DNA of 64,000 nucleotides from Micromonospora sp. U21 (GCF_018070045.1 NZ_JAGPYK010000004.1:186001-250000); one strand, 5' to 3'; positions 26,690 to 34,942 are shown, counted from the stretch's first letter. The notes: generated by a model from the letters alone, not told the origin. A program made the numbers and translations.

Positions 26690-26930
26690 CGGGCGGTACG
26701 CGGTGCGACGGGGCGAGGTGCGGCGCGGTGCGCGCTGCGACCGGCGGTGCGCGGTGCGCGGTGCGACCGGCGTTGGGTGCGGTCGGCGGTGCGGGGCGGT
26801 CGGCGGTGCGGGGCGGGCGGTCGGCGGTGAGGTGCGGTGCGGTCGGCGGTGCGGGACGGTCGGCGGTGCGGTGCGGTGAGGTGCGGCCGGCGGTGCGGTG
26901 TGCCTGTCGGTGCGCGTGGCGCGGTCGGTC
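26690..26930. repeat. G-rich imperfect tandem repeats
   Basis: Copies of GCGGTCGGCGGTGCGGG occur near 26779, 26796, 26817, 26839 and 26857, embedded in shorter GGTGCG/GCGGT runs. One strand is almost free of C runs, giving strong strand bias. Translations are His/Arg/Pro or Arg/Gly repeats without start signals, so I do not call a gene. It lies upstream of ccr. Confidence 0.75.
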
Positions 26931-26938
26931 GTGGCAGC

Positions 26939-26994
26939 AACTTCAGGGATGTAGTGGCCTCAACGCCGGCGGAGGCCCCTATATCCCTGAAGTT
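26939..26994. repeat. 23-bp inverted repeat
   Basis: AACTTCAGGGATGTAGTGG... and its complement (21 of 23 matching) enclose a 10-base loop. It sits inside the G-rich repeat region and ends that tract. No gene ends here, so a terminator role is less likely than for the other palindromes. Confidence 0.75.
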
Positions 26995-27009
26995 GTGCGG
27001 ATCTTGGCA

Positions 27010-27180
27010 GCGTGGGCTGGGGCGCGGCGTGCGCGCGGCGCCGGGGCGCGCGGCGTCGAGGCGCGGTGCGGGCGCGCGGTGCGGGCGCGCGGGGCGGGCG
27101 CGCGGGGCGGGGGAAAGGCGACGCGGGGCGCGGGGCCGGGGGGAATGCGGCGCGGCACCGGGGGAACGCGGCGCGGGGGG
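27010..27180. repeat. GCGCGGGGCGG low-complexity tract
   Basis: A run of short, shifting units (GCGGTGCGGGCGCGC, GCGGGGCGGGCGCGC, GGGGGAA). It has very strong G bias on the plus strand with several GGGG blocks. No convincing gene; frames here would be Arg/Gly/Ala repeats. Confidence 0.7.
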
Positions 27181-27210
27181 AGAGGTCTCGGGGCGTACGA
27201 CCGGGCGCCG

Positions 27211-27300
27211 CGACGCTTGATCGACTCGCTTTCAGCGATGTGGCGGTGTCCGGGTCGTCTGGACACCGCCACATCGGCGACTGGAGTTGATCAAGCGTCG
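27211..27300. repeat. Intergenic palindrome, family A copy 2
   Basis: 90 bp, starting CGACGCTTGATCGACTCG and ending TTGATCAAGCGTCG. The inner arms GCGATGTGGCGGTGTCC and GGACACCGCCACATCGGC are nearly perfect. It lies 27 bp behind the epimerase stop, in terminator position for that gene. Confidence 0.78.
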
Positions 27301-27327
27301 CCGGCGAAGAGCGGCGTTCCGGGGCGT

Positions 27328-27801
27328 TCAGTGGGTGGTGGCGGGTTCGACGAGTTCGACCAGGACGCCGCCGGCGTCCTTGGGGTGCACGAAGTTGATC
27401 CGGGAGTCCGCGGTGCCGCGCCGTGGTGCGTCGTAGAGCAGCCGCATCCCGCGCGCCCGCAGCGCGGCGCAGGCCGCGTCGATGTCCACCACGGTGTACG
27501 CGACCTGCTGCACGCCCGGCCCGTTGCGGTCCAGGAACTTGGCGATCGTCGACTCCGGGGTGAGCGGGGCGAGCAACTGCACGCAGCCGCCCTCGGCGGT
27601 CGGCCCGACGGCCAGCATCGCTTCCCGGACGCCCTGCTCGGCGTTGGTCTCGGTGTGCACGCAGCGCATCCCGAACGTCCGCTGGTAGAAGTCGATCGCG
27701 GCGTCCAGGTCGGCCACGGCGATCCCGACGTGGTCAATCTTGCGAAGCCCGATGTCTGTGACGTAGTCCGCACCGGGCTCGGCGGGGGAGTTCTCAGCCA
27801 T
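27328..27801 (-). CDS. mce: Methylmalonyl-CoA / ethylmalonyl-CoA epimerase
   Basis: 157-residue VOC-fold metalloenzyme that interconverts the (R) and (S) forms of methylmalonyl-CoA; homologues also act on ethylmalonyl-CoA. Family motifs: the metal-site His in KIDHVGIAVADLDAAIDFYQ, a second His in GMRCVHTETNAEQGV, and the C-terminal RINFVHPKDAGGVLVELVE with His and Glu ligands. The inner ATG (MAENSP) is chosen; no ribosome site, but CAGACT ends six bases before it, so the mRNA is probably leaderless. It is divergent from the thiolase gene and shares one operator with it. Confidence 0.92.
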   Translation of the reverse strand: MAENSPAEPGADYVTDIGLRKIDHVGIAVADLDAAIDFYQRTFGMRCVHTETNAEQGVREAMLAVGPTAEGGCVQLLAPLTPESTIAKFLDRNGPGVQQVAYTVVDIDAACAALRARGMRLLYDAPRRGTADSRINFVHPKDAGGVLVELVEPATTH

Positions 27802-27814
27802 GGCGCTAGTCTGG

Positions 27815-27830
27815 CCGAACAATCGTTAAG
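27815..27830. promoter_or_regulatory. Acyl-CoA regulon operator, site 6 (between mce and thiolase)
   Basis: CCGAACA-AT-CGTTAAG, whose complement is CTTAACG-AT-TGTTCGG. It is the most diverged copy. It lies 13 bp from the epimerase start and 33 bp from the thiolase start, so one site could serve both directions. Confidence 0.5.
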
Positions 27831-27863
27831 GCGTACAGCTCGGCACCCCCCTCGGAGGCAGGC

Positions 27864-29063
27864 ATGGCTTCGGTGATCGTCAGCGGCGCGCGGACCCCGA
27901 TGGGGCGGCTGCTGGGCAACCTCAAGGACCTCCCGGCCACGAAGCTCGGCGGGATCGCGATCAAGGCGGCGCTGGAGCGCGCCGGTGTCAGCCCGGACCA
28001 GGTCCAGTACGTGATCATGGGGCAGGTGTTGCAGGCCGGCGCCGGCCAGATCCCGGCCCGCCAGGCGGCGGTCGAGGCGGGCGTGCCGATGTCCGTGCCG
28101 GCGCTGACCATCAACAAGGTCTGCCTCTCCGGCCTGGACGCGATCGCCCTGGCCGACCAGCTCATCCGGGCCGGCGAGTTCGACATCGTGGTGGCCGGCG
28201 GCATGGAGTCGATGACCAACGCCCCGCACCTGCTGCTCGGCCAGCGCTCGGGCTACAAGTACGGCGACGTGGTGGTCAAGGACCACATGGCGCACGACGG
28301 GCTCAGCGACGCCTGGGACTGCTGCTCGATGGGCGAGTCCACCGAGCGGCTCGGCACGAAGCACGGCATCTCCCGCGAGGAGCAGGACGCCTTCGCCGCG
28401 GCCAGCCACCAGCGGGCCGCCGCCGCCCAGAAGAACGGCCACTTCGCCGACGAGATCACTCCCGTGGTGATCCCGCAGCGCAAGGGCGACCCGCTGGTGA
28501 TCAGCGAGGACGAGGGCATCCGCCCGGACACCAGCGTCGAGTCCCTGGCCAAGCTGCGTCCCGCGTTCGCCAAGGACGGCACCATCACCGCCGGCAGCTC
28601 CTCGCCGATCTCCGACGGCGCCGCCGCGGTGGTCGTGATGAGCATGGCGAAGGCCAAGGAGCTGGGGCTGACCTGGCTGGCCGAGATCGGCGCGCACGGC
28701 AACGTGGCGGGCCCGGACAACTCCCTGCACTCGCAGCCGTCCAACGCGATCAACCACGCCCTGAAGAAGGGCGGCCTGAGCGTCGAGGACCTGGATCTCA
28801 TCGAGATCAACGAGGCGTTCGCCCAGGTCGGCATCCAGTCCACCCGTGACCTGGGCATCAGCCCGGACAAGGTCAACGTCAACGGCGGGGCGATCGCGCT
28901 GGGGCACCCGATCGGCATGTCCGGCGCCCGGCTGGTGCTCACTCTCGCGCTCGAGTTGAAGAGGCGCGGCGGCGGCACCGGCGCGGCCGCGCTCTGCGGC
29001 GGCGGCGGCCAGGGGGACGCCCTGATCATCCATGTTCCGGGAAAGGCTGAGACCAACCAGTGA
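27864..29063 (+). CDS. Acetyl-CoA C-acetyltransferase (thiolase)
   Basis: Condenses two acetyl-CoA to acetoacetyl-CoA, or the reverse. 399 residues of the thiolase II type. The acyl-carrying Cys is in [12 protein letters not shown] (near residue 90), the catalytic His in [14 protein letters not shown] and the second Cys in [16 protein letters not shown] ribosome site precedes the ATG. Its stop overlaps the GTG of meaB (GTGA), so both are in one operon. With Hbd and Ccr it provides the first carbon steps of the ethylmalonyl-CoA route. Confidence 0.94.
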   Translation: MASVIVSGARTPMGRLLGNLKDLPATKLGGIAIKAALERAGVSPDQVQYVIMGQVLQAGAGQIPARQAAVEAGVPMSVPALTINKVCLSGLDAIALADQLIRAGEFDIVVAGGMESMTNAPHLLLGQRSGYKYGDVVVKDHMAHDGLSDAWDCCSMGESTERLGTKHGISREEQDAFAAASHQRAAAAQKNGHFADEITPVVIPQRKGDPLVISEDEGIRPDTSVESLAKLRPAFAKDGTITAGSSSPISDGAAAVVVMSMAKAKELGLTWLAEIGAHGNVAGPDNSLHSQPSNAINHALKKGGLSVEDLDLIEINEAFAQVGIQSTRDLGISPDKVNVNGGAIALGHPIGMSGARLVLTLALELKRRGGGTGAAALCGGGGQGDALIIHVPGKAETNQ

Positions 29064-30064
29064 GTGAAGCGGTCGAGCACGTTCCGGCGGCCGGCGCATC
29101 GTCGGTGCGCCGGAGCCGGGACGTACCTCTGCTGGTCGAGCGGGCCCGCGCGGGTGATCCCCGCGCGGTGGCCCGACTGATCACGCTGGTCGAGAACGGC
29201 GACGAGCTGCTGCCGGAGATCGCCGCCGCCCTGGCGCCGTACGCCGGGCAGGCCCAGGTGGTGGGGTTGACCGGCTCGCCCGGGGTGGGCAAGTCGACCA
29301 CCACCAACGAGCTGGTCCGCGCGCTGCGAGCGCGCGGGCACCGGGTCGGCGTGCTGGCGGTGGACCCGTCCAGCCCGTTCACCGGCGGGGCGATCCTCGG
29401 CGACCGGGTGCGGATGCAGGACCACGCCACCGACCCGGGCGTCTACATCCGGTCGATGTCCAGCCGGGGGCACCTCGGCGGGCTGGCCGCGGCGACACCG
29501 CAGGCGGTCCGGGTGCTGGAGGGCGCCGGCTGCGACGTGGTGCTGGTGGAGACCGTCGGCGTCGGGCAGGCCGAGGTGGAGGTCGCCTCGTTGGCCGACA
29601 CCACGCTGGTGCTGCTCGCGCCGGGTATGGGTGACGCGATCCAGGCGGTCAAGGCCGGCATCTTGGAGATCGCCGACGTGTTCGTGGTCAACAAGGCCGA
29701 CCGGGACGGCGTCGACGCCACCGTGCGTGACATCCAGGGCATGATCGCCCTCGGTGAGCGCGGCCCGGGCCAGTGGCGACCGCAGGTGGTCCGTTCGGTC
29801 GCCGCGCGTGGTGAGGGCATCGACGACATCGCCGCCGCCATCGACAAGCATCGTGGCTGGCTGGTCGAGCACGGTGAGCTGCGCCGCCGCCAGGAGGCGC
29901 GGGCCGCCGCCGAGATCGAGGCCATCGCGCTCGGCGTGCTCCGCGCCCGGATCGGTTCACTGCGCGACGGCACCGAGCTGCAGACGCTGGCCGCCAAGGT
30001 CGCCGAAGGCGCCCAGGACCCCTACGCGGCCGCAGACCGCCTGCTATCCCAGCTAGCCCGCTAA
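29060..30064 (+). CDS. meaB: MeaB-type GTPase chaperone of B12 mutases
   Basis: G3E-family GTPase that loads and protects adenosylcobalamin mutases from inactivation. 334 residues with the P-loop [38 protein letters not shown], the switch segment [14 protein letters not shown] and the NKAD base-specificity motif ([10 protein letters not shown]). GTG start overlaps the thiolase stop. It is encoded away from both mutases but inside the shared acyl-CoA regulon through the thiolase promoter. It could serve Ecm, Icm or a methylmalonyl-CoA mutase encoded elsewhere. Confidence 0.94.
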   Translation: MSEAVEHVPAAGASSVRRSRDVPLLVERARAGDPRAVARLITLVENGDELLPEIAAALAPYAGQAQVVGLTGSPGVGKSTTTNELVRALRARGHRVGVLAVDPSSPFTGGAILGDRVRMQDHATDPGVYIRSMSSRGHLGGLAAATPQAVRVLEGAGCDVVLVETVGVGQAEVEVASLADTTLVLLAPGMGDAIQAVKAGILEIADVFVVNKADRDGVDATVRDIQGMIALGERGPGQWRPQVVRSVAARGEGIDDIAAAIDKHRGWLVEHGELRRRQEARAAAEIEAIALGVLRARIGSLRDGTELQTLAAKVAEGAQDPYAAADRLLSQLAR

Positions 30065-30120
30065 CAGCCCCCCGGGCCGCCCCGCCGGCCGGCCCCGCCC
30101 CCCGCGCCCCCGAACCCTGC

Positions 30121-30182
30121 GTCGATCTAGGGCGCATTGTCGTGAGTGGATCTCCACAAGCGACGATAGTCCCTAGATCGAC
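30121..30182. repeat. Intergenic palindrome, family B copy 2
   Basis: GTCGATCTAGGGCGCATTG... opposite ...AGTCCCTAGATCGAC, arms of 29 bases with a four-base loop. Same outer sequence as copy 1 at 2118. It lies 57 bp behind the meaB stop. Confidence 0.78.
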
Positions 30183-30239
30183 GAGGCAGTAGGCTCGCGG
30201 ACGCGCGGGGTGGTTCGTGTGCGGCGGGAGGACGGCAGC

Positions 30240-30674
30240 GTGGATGAGAGCGGGGAGCGGGACGTGAGCGACGAGGCGACGCGGGAGCTGACCACGGTGC
30301 CGGCGGTGGCTGGCGGGACGACGCAGGTCTCCGACGAGGTGGTCGAGAAGATCGCTGTCGCGGCGGCCCGCGCGGTGCCCGGGGTGGCCGAGCTGGGCGG
30401 GGACGTCGCCCGGTTCCTCAACTCGGTCCTCGACCGGGTCGGGCTGGACCAGGTGGGCGATGCCCGGCGGGGCTGCTCGGCGCACGTGACCGGGGACGCC
30501 GCCGTGGTCAACCTGGTGCTGGTCATCCAGGCCGGCCAGCCGGTGCCGGAGATCACCGGGCAGGTGCGGGCCCGGGTCACCGAGGCGGTCGAGGCGTACG
30601 GGCTGCGGGTGGACGAGGTCAACATCCGGGTCGACGACGTGGCGATGGGCGGGCCGGCGACTCCGGCCGTCTGA
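30240..30674 (+). CDS. Asp23/Gls24 family protein
   Basis: 144 residues. The domain covers about 25-135 with VSDEVVEKIAVAAARAVPGV, AHVTGDAAVVNLVLVIQAGQ and VRARVTEAVEAYGLRVDEVN, the Asp23/Gls24 pattern. The family is associated with the cell envelope under alkaline or other stress, often attached through a membrane partner. The GTG at 30240 is chosen for GGGAGG eight bases before it; GTGs at 30210 and 30264 are alternatives. No membrane partner gene is adjacent. Confidence 0.88.
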   Translation: MDESGERDVSDEATRELTTVPAVAGGTTQVSDEVVEKIAVAAARAVPGVAELGGDVARFLNSVLDRVGLDQVGDARRGCSAHVTGDAAVVNLVLVIQAGQPVPEITGQVRARVTEAVEAYGLRVDEVNIRVDDVAMGGPATPAV

Positions 30675-30713
30675 CCGTCGGGGCAGCTCAGGTTACCCGC
30701 CGGTACGACGTGA

Positions 30714-30729
30714 CTTAGCGATCGTTCAG
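30714..30729 (+). promoter_or_regulatory. Acyl-CoA regulon operator, site 3
   Basis: CTTAGCG-AT-CGTTCAG, 52 bp before the icmA-like ATG. TACACT at 30740 is a good -10 candidate, ten bases past the site. This is the same spacing as at the 3-hydroxybutyryl-CoA dehydrogenase gene (site 1). Confidence 0.65.
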
Positions 30730-30781
30730 GCAAGGGCTCTACACTCGACGTGCAGTCGAGGACCGAGGAGGAGCCCTGCGC

Positions 30782-32470
30782 ATGGACGCCGACGAGATCG
30801 CCGCCGGACGGGCACGCTGGCAGGCCCGGTACGACTCCGCGCGCAAGCGGGACGCGGACTTCACCACGCTCTCCGGGATGCCGGTCGAGCCGGTCTACGG
30901 GCCGCCCGAGGGCGCCGCCTACCCGGGGTTCGAGCGGATCGGCTGGCCGGGCGAGTACCCGTACACCCGGGGCCTGTACCCGACCGGCTACCGCGGTCGG
31001 ACCTGGACGATCCGGCAGTTCGCCGGCTTCGGCAACGCCCAGCAGACCAACGAGCGCTACAAGATGATCCTCGGCGCCGGCGGTGGCGGCCTCTCGGTCG
31101 CGTTCGACATGCCGACCCTGATGGGCCGCGACTCCGACGACCCGCAGGCGCTCGGCGAGGTCGGCCACTGCGGCGTCGCCATCGACACCGCCACCGACAT
31201 GGAGGCGCTGTTCGACGGGATCGACCTGGCCGGCGTCACCACCTCGATGACCATCTCCGGCCCGGCCGTGCCGGTGTTCTGCATGTACCTGGTGGCGGCC
31301 GAGCGGCAGGGCGCCGACCTGTCCAAGCTGGACGGCACCCTGCAGACCGACATCTTCAAGGAGTACATCGCGCAGAAGGAGTGGCTCTTCGACCCCGAGC
31401 CGCACCTGCGCCTGATCGGCGACCTGATGGAGTACTGCGCCGGGGAGATCCCGCGCTACAAGCCGCTGTCGGTCTCCGGCTACCACATCCGCGAGGCCGG
31501 CTCGACCGCCGCGCAGGAGCTGGCGTACACCCTGGCCGACGGTTTCGGCTACGTGGAGCTGGGCTTGAGCCGCGGGTTGGACGTCAACGTCTTCGCGCCG
31601 GGGCTCAGCTTCTTCTTCGACTCGCACCTCGACTTCTTCGAGGAGATCGCCAAGTTCCGGGCCGCCCGGCGGATCTGGGCCCGTTGGCTGCGCGAGGTCT
31701 ACGGAGCGACCAGCGAGAAGGCGCTCTGGCTGCGGTTCCACACGCAGACCGCCGGGGTGTCGCTGACCGCCCAGCAGCCGGTCAACAACGTCGTACGCAC
31801 CGCCGTCGAGGCGTTGGCCGCGGTGCTCGGCGGGACCAACTCGCTGCACACCAACGCGCTGGACGAGACCCTGGCGCTGCCCACCGACGAGTCGGCCGAG
31901 ATCGCCCTGCGTACCCAGCAGGTGCTGATGGAGGAGACCGGCGTGGTCAACGTGGCCGACCCGCTCGGCGGCTCCTGGTACGTGGAGGCGCTGACCGACA
32001 AGATCGAGGCCGAGGCGGAGGAGATCTTCGCCCGGATCCGGCAGCTCGGTGGGGAGGGGCCGCACCAGATCGGCCCGATGACCTCCGGCATCCTGCGCGG
32101 CATCGAGGACGGCTGGTTCACCGGGCACATCGCTGAGTCGGCCTTCGTCTACCAGCAGGCGCTGGAGAAGGGCGACAAGAAGATCGTCGGCGTCAACTGC
32201 CACACCGGCACGGTCGCCAAGGAGCTGGAGATCCTGCGCATCTCACACGAGGTGGAGCTGGAGCAGCGCCGGGTGCTCGCCGAGCGCAAGAGCGCCCGGG
32301 ACGAGTCCGCGGTCCGCGCGGCGGTCGCCCGGATGGTCGACGCCAGTCGCACCGACCAGAACATGATCCCCGCCATGCTCGACGCCGTCCGCGCCGAGGC
32401 GACCCTCGGCGAGATCTGCGACGCCCTTCGCGCCGAGTGGGGCACCTACCGGGAGCCCGCCCGCTTCTGA
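30782..32470 (+). CDS. icmA: Isobutyryl-CoA mutase large subunit (IcmA type)
   Basis: 562 residues: only the TIM-barrel substrate domain, with no DxHxxG B12 domain, so it needs a separate small subunit (IcmB), which is not in the window. The substrate-pocket pair is Phe80 ([11 protein letters not shown]) and Gln198 ([10 protein letters not shown]). These are the residues, at the same numbers, known for IcmA; methylmalonyl-CoA mutases have Tyr and Arg there. This supports conversion between isobutyryl-CoA and n-butyryl-CoA. The ATG follows GAGGAGGAG. The operator at 30714 links it with Ccr and Ecm. Databases may label it simply methylmalonyl-CoA mutase. Confidence 0.87.
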   Translation: MDADEIAAGRARWQARYDSARKRDADFTTLSGMPVEPVYGPPEGAAYPGFERIGWPGEYPYTRGLYPTGYRGRTWTIRQFAGFGNAQQTNERYKMILGAGGGGLSVAFDMPTLMGRDSDDPQALGEVGHCGVAIDTATDMEALFDGIDLAGVTTSMTISGPAVPVFCMYLVAAERQGADLSKLDGTLQTDIFKEYIAQKEWLFDPEPHLRLIGDLMEYCAGEIPRYKPLSVSGYHIREAGSTAAQELAYTLADGFGYVELGLSRGLDVNVFAPGLSFFFDSHLDFFEEIAKFRAARRIWARWLREVYGATSEKALWLRFHTQTAGVSLTAQQPVNNVVRTAVEALAAVLGGTNSLHTNALDETLALPTDESAEIALRTQQVLMEETGVVNVADPLGGSWYVEALTDKIEAEAEEIFARIRQLGGEGPHQIGPMTSGILRGIEDGWFTGHIAESAFVYQQALEKGDKKIVGVNCHTGTVAKELEILRISHEVELEQRRVLAERKSARDESAVRAAVARMVDASRTDQNMIPAMLDAVRAEATLGEICDALRAEWGTYREPARF

Positions 32471-32481
32471 CCCCGTTCCGC

Positions 32482-32564
32482 AACCCCGTCGATCGTGCAC
32501 TTGTGCCCCGGCAGATGCCGCAGATGCCGCCTCTCCGGGGCAGAAAGTGCATGATCACGGGGTT
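32482..32564. repeat. Intergenic palindrome, family C
   Basis: AACCCCGTCGATCGTGCAC... faces ...GTGCATGATCACGGGGTT, with GTGCCCCGG/CCGGGGCAG next to the loop. The loop holds two CAGATGCCG repeats. It begins 12 bp behind the mutase stop. Confidence 0.75.
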
Positions 32565-32644
32565 GGGGCGGTGCGGGTGAGAGTTGCAACGTCCCAGTTG
32601 CGGGTGAGCGGAGATCGCGGGCTCACGTGCGAGACTAGGTAACC

Positions 32645-33568
32645 ATGAGCGACCCACGGATCACCTCGTCGATCTTCACCCGCGGCGCGGTCGACCTCAG
32701 CACGCTGCGCGGCCCCGCACCAGCCAGTACCCGCCCCGGCACACCCCCGCAGGGCGGCCCGTCCGCCGGCAGTCCCGGCGCGCCCACCGCTGCCGGTAAC
32801 GCCGCCGTCGTCGACGTCACCGAGGCGACCATCCAGTCCGACGTGCTCGAGCGGTCGATGGCCATGCCGGTCATCGTCTTCTTCGGCGCGGCCGGCTTCC
32901 CGGAGAGCGACGAGTTCGCCCCGGTGCTGGAGCGGCTGGCCGCCGAGAGCGGCGGCACGTGGGTGCTGGCCCGGGTCGACGTGCAGGAAAACCCCCGGAT
33001 CGCCCAGATGTTCCGGGTCCAGGGCATCCCCATGGTCTACGCGGTGGTCGGCGGCCAGCCGATCGACGCCTTCTCCGGCGTGGTGCCCGAGGCGCAGCTG
33101 CGCCAGTGGATCCAGGCCGTACTCAAGGCCGGCGGCGTGGCCGTCGCAGAGCCGGAGGACCCCCGCCTCGACGAGGCGGACGACGCGCTGATGAGCGGCG
33201 ATCTGGACGCCGCCGAGCGGGCGTACCGCAAGATCCTGGCCGACAGCCCGGCGGACGCCGCGGCCGAGGCCGGCCTGGCCCAGGTCGGGGTGGCCCGCCG
33301 CGTTGCCGGCGCCGACCCGGCAACCGCGCTGGCCGCCGCCGAGAGCGCCCCCGACGACGTGGCGGCCCAACTGCTGGCCGCCGACATCGAGGTGCTCAGC
33401 GGCCTGGCCGAGCAGGCGTACGCCCGGCTCGTCGGCCTGGTCCGGCGCACCGCCGGCGAGGACCGCGAGACCGTACGCCAGCACCTGGTCTCGCTGTTCA
33501 CCATCGCCGGCCCGGATGATCCGGCGGTCGCCTCGGCACGCCGGGCCCTGGCCAGCGCCCTGTTCTGA
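32645..33568 (+). CDS. YbbN/CnoX-like thioredoxin-fold co-chaperone
   Basis: 307 residues. After a disordered Pro/Ala/Gly start (to about 55) comes a thioredoxin fold (VIVFFGAAGFPESDEF to GIPMVYAVVGGQPIDAFSGV). A TPR-like helical C-terminus follows (ADDALMSGDLDAAERAYRKI). The redox CxxC is missing: the site reads GAAGFPESD, so it is not a redox thioredoxin. This domain order matches YbbN, a holdase linked to chaperonins. No strong ribosome site; AGGTAACC precedes the ATG. Confidence 0.85.
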   Translation: MSDPRITSSIFTRGAVDLSTLRGPAPASTRPGTPPQGGPSAGSPGAPTAAGNAAVVDVTEATIQSDVLERSMAMPVIVFFGAAGFPESDEFAPVLERLAAESGGTWVLARVDVQENPRIAQMFRVQGIPMVYAVVGGQPIDAFSGVVPEAQLRQWIQAVLKAGGVAVAEPEDPRLDEADDALMSGDLDAAERAYRKILADSPADAAAEAGLAQVGVARRVAGADPATALAAAESAPDDVAAQLLAADIEVLSGLAEQAYARLVGLVRRTAGEDRETVRQHLVSLFTIAGPDDPAVASARRALASALF

Positions 33569-33634
33569 GTTCACAGCACGCCAGCGCGGGCCGGCGTTCC
33601 GGCCGGCCCGCCCGACCACCGAGGACGGGAGCTC

Positions 33635-34915
33635 ATGATGCGCCGGATCGCCGTCCTCGACGCGCCGACAAATCTCGGTCTGCGGCCACCGACGTCCACC
33701 TCGGTCCCGGGCTGCGCCAAGGCGCCCGGTGCGCTGCGCGACCACGACCTGCTGGCCCGACTGCGGGCCCGCGACGCCGGCTGCATCACCCCACCCCGGT
33801 ACGACCCGGGTGACTGGCGGCCCGGCGACGGGGTGTGCCACGCCCGGGAGATCGCCGACTACTCACTGGCGCTCGCCGAGCGGATCGGCTCCATCATCGA
33901 CCGGGGGGAGTTCCCGGTGGTGCTGGGCGGCGACTGCTCCGTGCTGCTCGGCTCGGCGCTGGCCATGCACCGCCTCGGAGAGGCGGTCGGCGGGCGGATC
34001 GGGCTGGTCTTCGTGGACGGTCACTCCGACTTCCGGCACCCCGGCAACGCCTCCTACGTGGGCGCTGCGGCTGGCGAGGACCTGGCCCTGGTCACCGGGC
34101 GGGGGCAGGCCGACCTGGCCGCGCTGGAGGGGCGCCGACCCTACTTCCGCGACATCGACGTGGTGGTGCTCGGCATCCGGGCGCAGGACGAATACCGGCT
34201 CGACCTCCAGGCTGCCGGGATCGTCACCCGGCCGGTGCCCTCGCTGCGCGCCGAAGGCGCCGCCCGGACGGCCCAGTGGGCGCACGAACAGCTCGCCGAC
34301 TGCGCGGGCTACTGGGTGCACATCGACGTGGACGTGCTCGACCCGGCGGTGATGCCCGCCGTGGACGCGCCGGACCCGGGCGGGATCGCCTTCGCCGAGC
34401 TGGAGATCCTGCTCGCCGGCCTGGTCGACACCCCGCACTGCCTCGGCGTCGAGCTGACCGTCTTCGACCCCGACTACGACCCGGACGGCTCCTACGCGGC
34501 CGAGATCGTCAACACCGTGGTGGCCGGCCTGGCCCCGGTCACCGCCCCCGAGGCGGTGCCGCCCCGGTTGCTGTCGGCCCGGCCGGCCGCCCCCACCCCA
34601 CGGCGCGGCAACGGCCGGCCCGCGGTCGTCACCGAGCGACCCGACGAACCGCGTCCCGCGACCGGCGACGAGGCCGATGCCGAGCCCTCCGGTGCCCGTC
34701 CGGCGGCGGGCCGGCTGCCCCTCGGCGGCGCGGCCCCGGCCGAGCCGGAGCCGCTCGGCATCCTCGGTCCGGTCCACTCGGAGCCGGCCGGCATCCCGGC
34801 TCCGGTCGAGCGGGAACCGGTCGGCCCACCCGCGTCGGCCGGCCCGGGCCTGCTACGACGACCCTCGCCAACCGTCCCGGAGCCCACCGACCGCTCCAAC
34901 GCGGACACTGCCTGA
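33635..34915 (+). CDS. Arginase/agmatinase-family ureohydrolase with long tail
   Basis: Binuclear-metal hydrolase fold, residues about 1-310. Metal motifs: GGDCS (His of the usual GGDHS is Cys), VDGHSDF (DxHxD kept) and HIDVDVLDP (DxDxxDP kept). The family cleaves guanidino compounds such as arginine, agmatine or formiminoglutamate; the substrate here is not clear. The last 115 residues are a Pro/Glu-rich disordered tail with repeated EPxGI-like phrases, absent from normal arginases. A GGGAGCTC ribosome site precedes two adjacent ATGs. Located between the YbbN gene and the penicillin-binding protein gene. Confidence 0.83.
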   Translation: MMRRIAVLDAPTNLGLRPPTSTSVPGCAKAPGALRDHDLLARLRARDAGCITPPRYDPGDWRPGDGVCHAREIADYSLALAERIGSIIDRGEFPVVLGGDCSVLLGSALAMHRLGEAVGGRIGLVFVDGHSDFRHPGNASYVGAAAGEDLALVTGRGQADLAALEGRRPYFRDIDVVVLGIRAQDEYRLDLQAAGIVTRPVPSLRAEGAARTAQWAHEQLADCAGYWVHIDVDVLDPAVMPAVDAPDPGGIAFAELEILLAGLVDTPHCLGVELTVFDPDYDPDGSYAAEIVNTVVAGLAPVTAPEAVPPRLLSARPAAPTPRRGNGRPAVVTERPDEPRPATGDEADAEPSGARPAAGRLPLGGAAPAEPEPLGILGPVHSEPAGIPAPVEREPVGPPASAGPGLLRRPSPTVPEPTDRSNADTA

Positions 34916-34942
34916 CCACTCCGCCCTGAGGGCGGTCGGGTT

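Noticed and set aside
26530..27290. Frames with HRRP-, RTAD- or GARGG-like repeats
   Set aside because: They are by-products of the G-rich tandem DNA; six frames are open together and no start signal is present.
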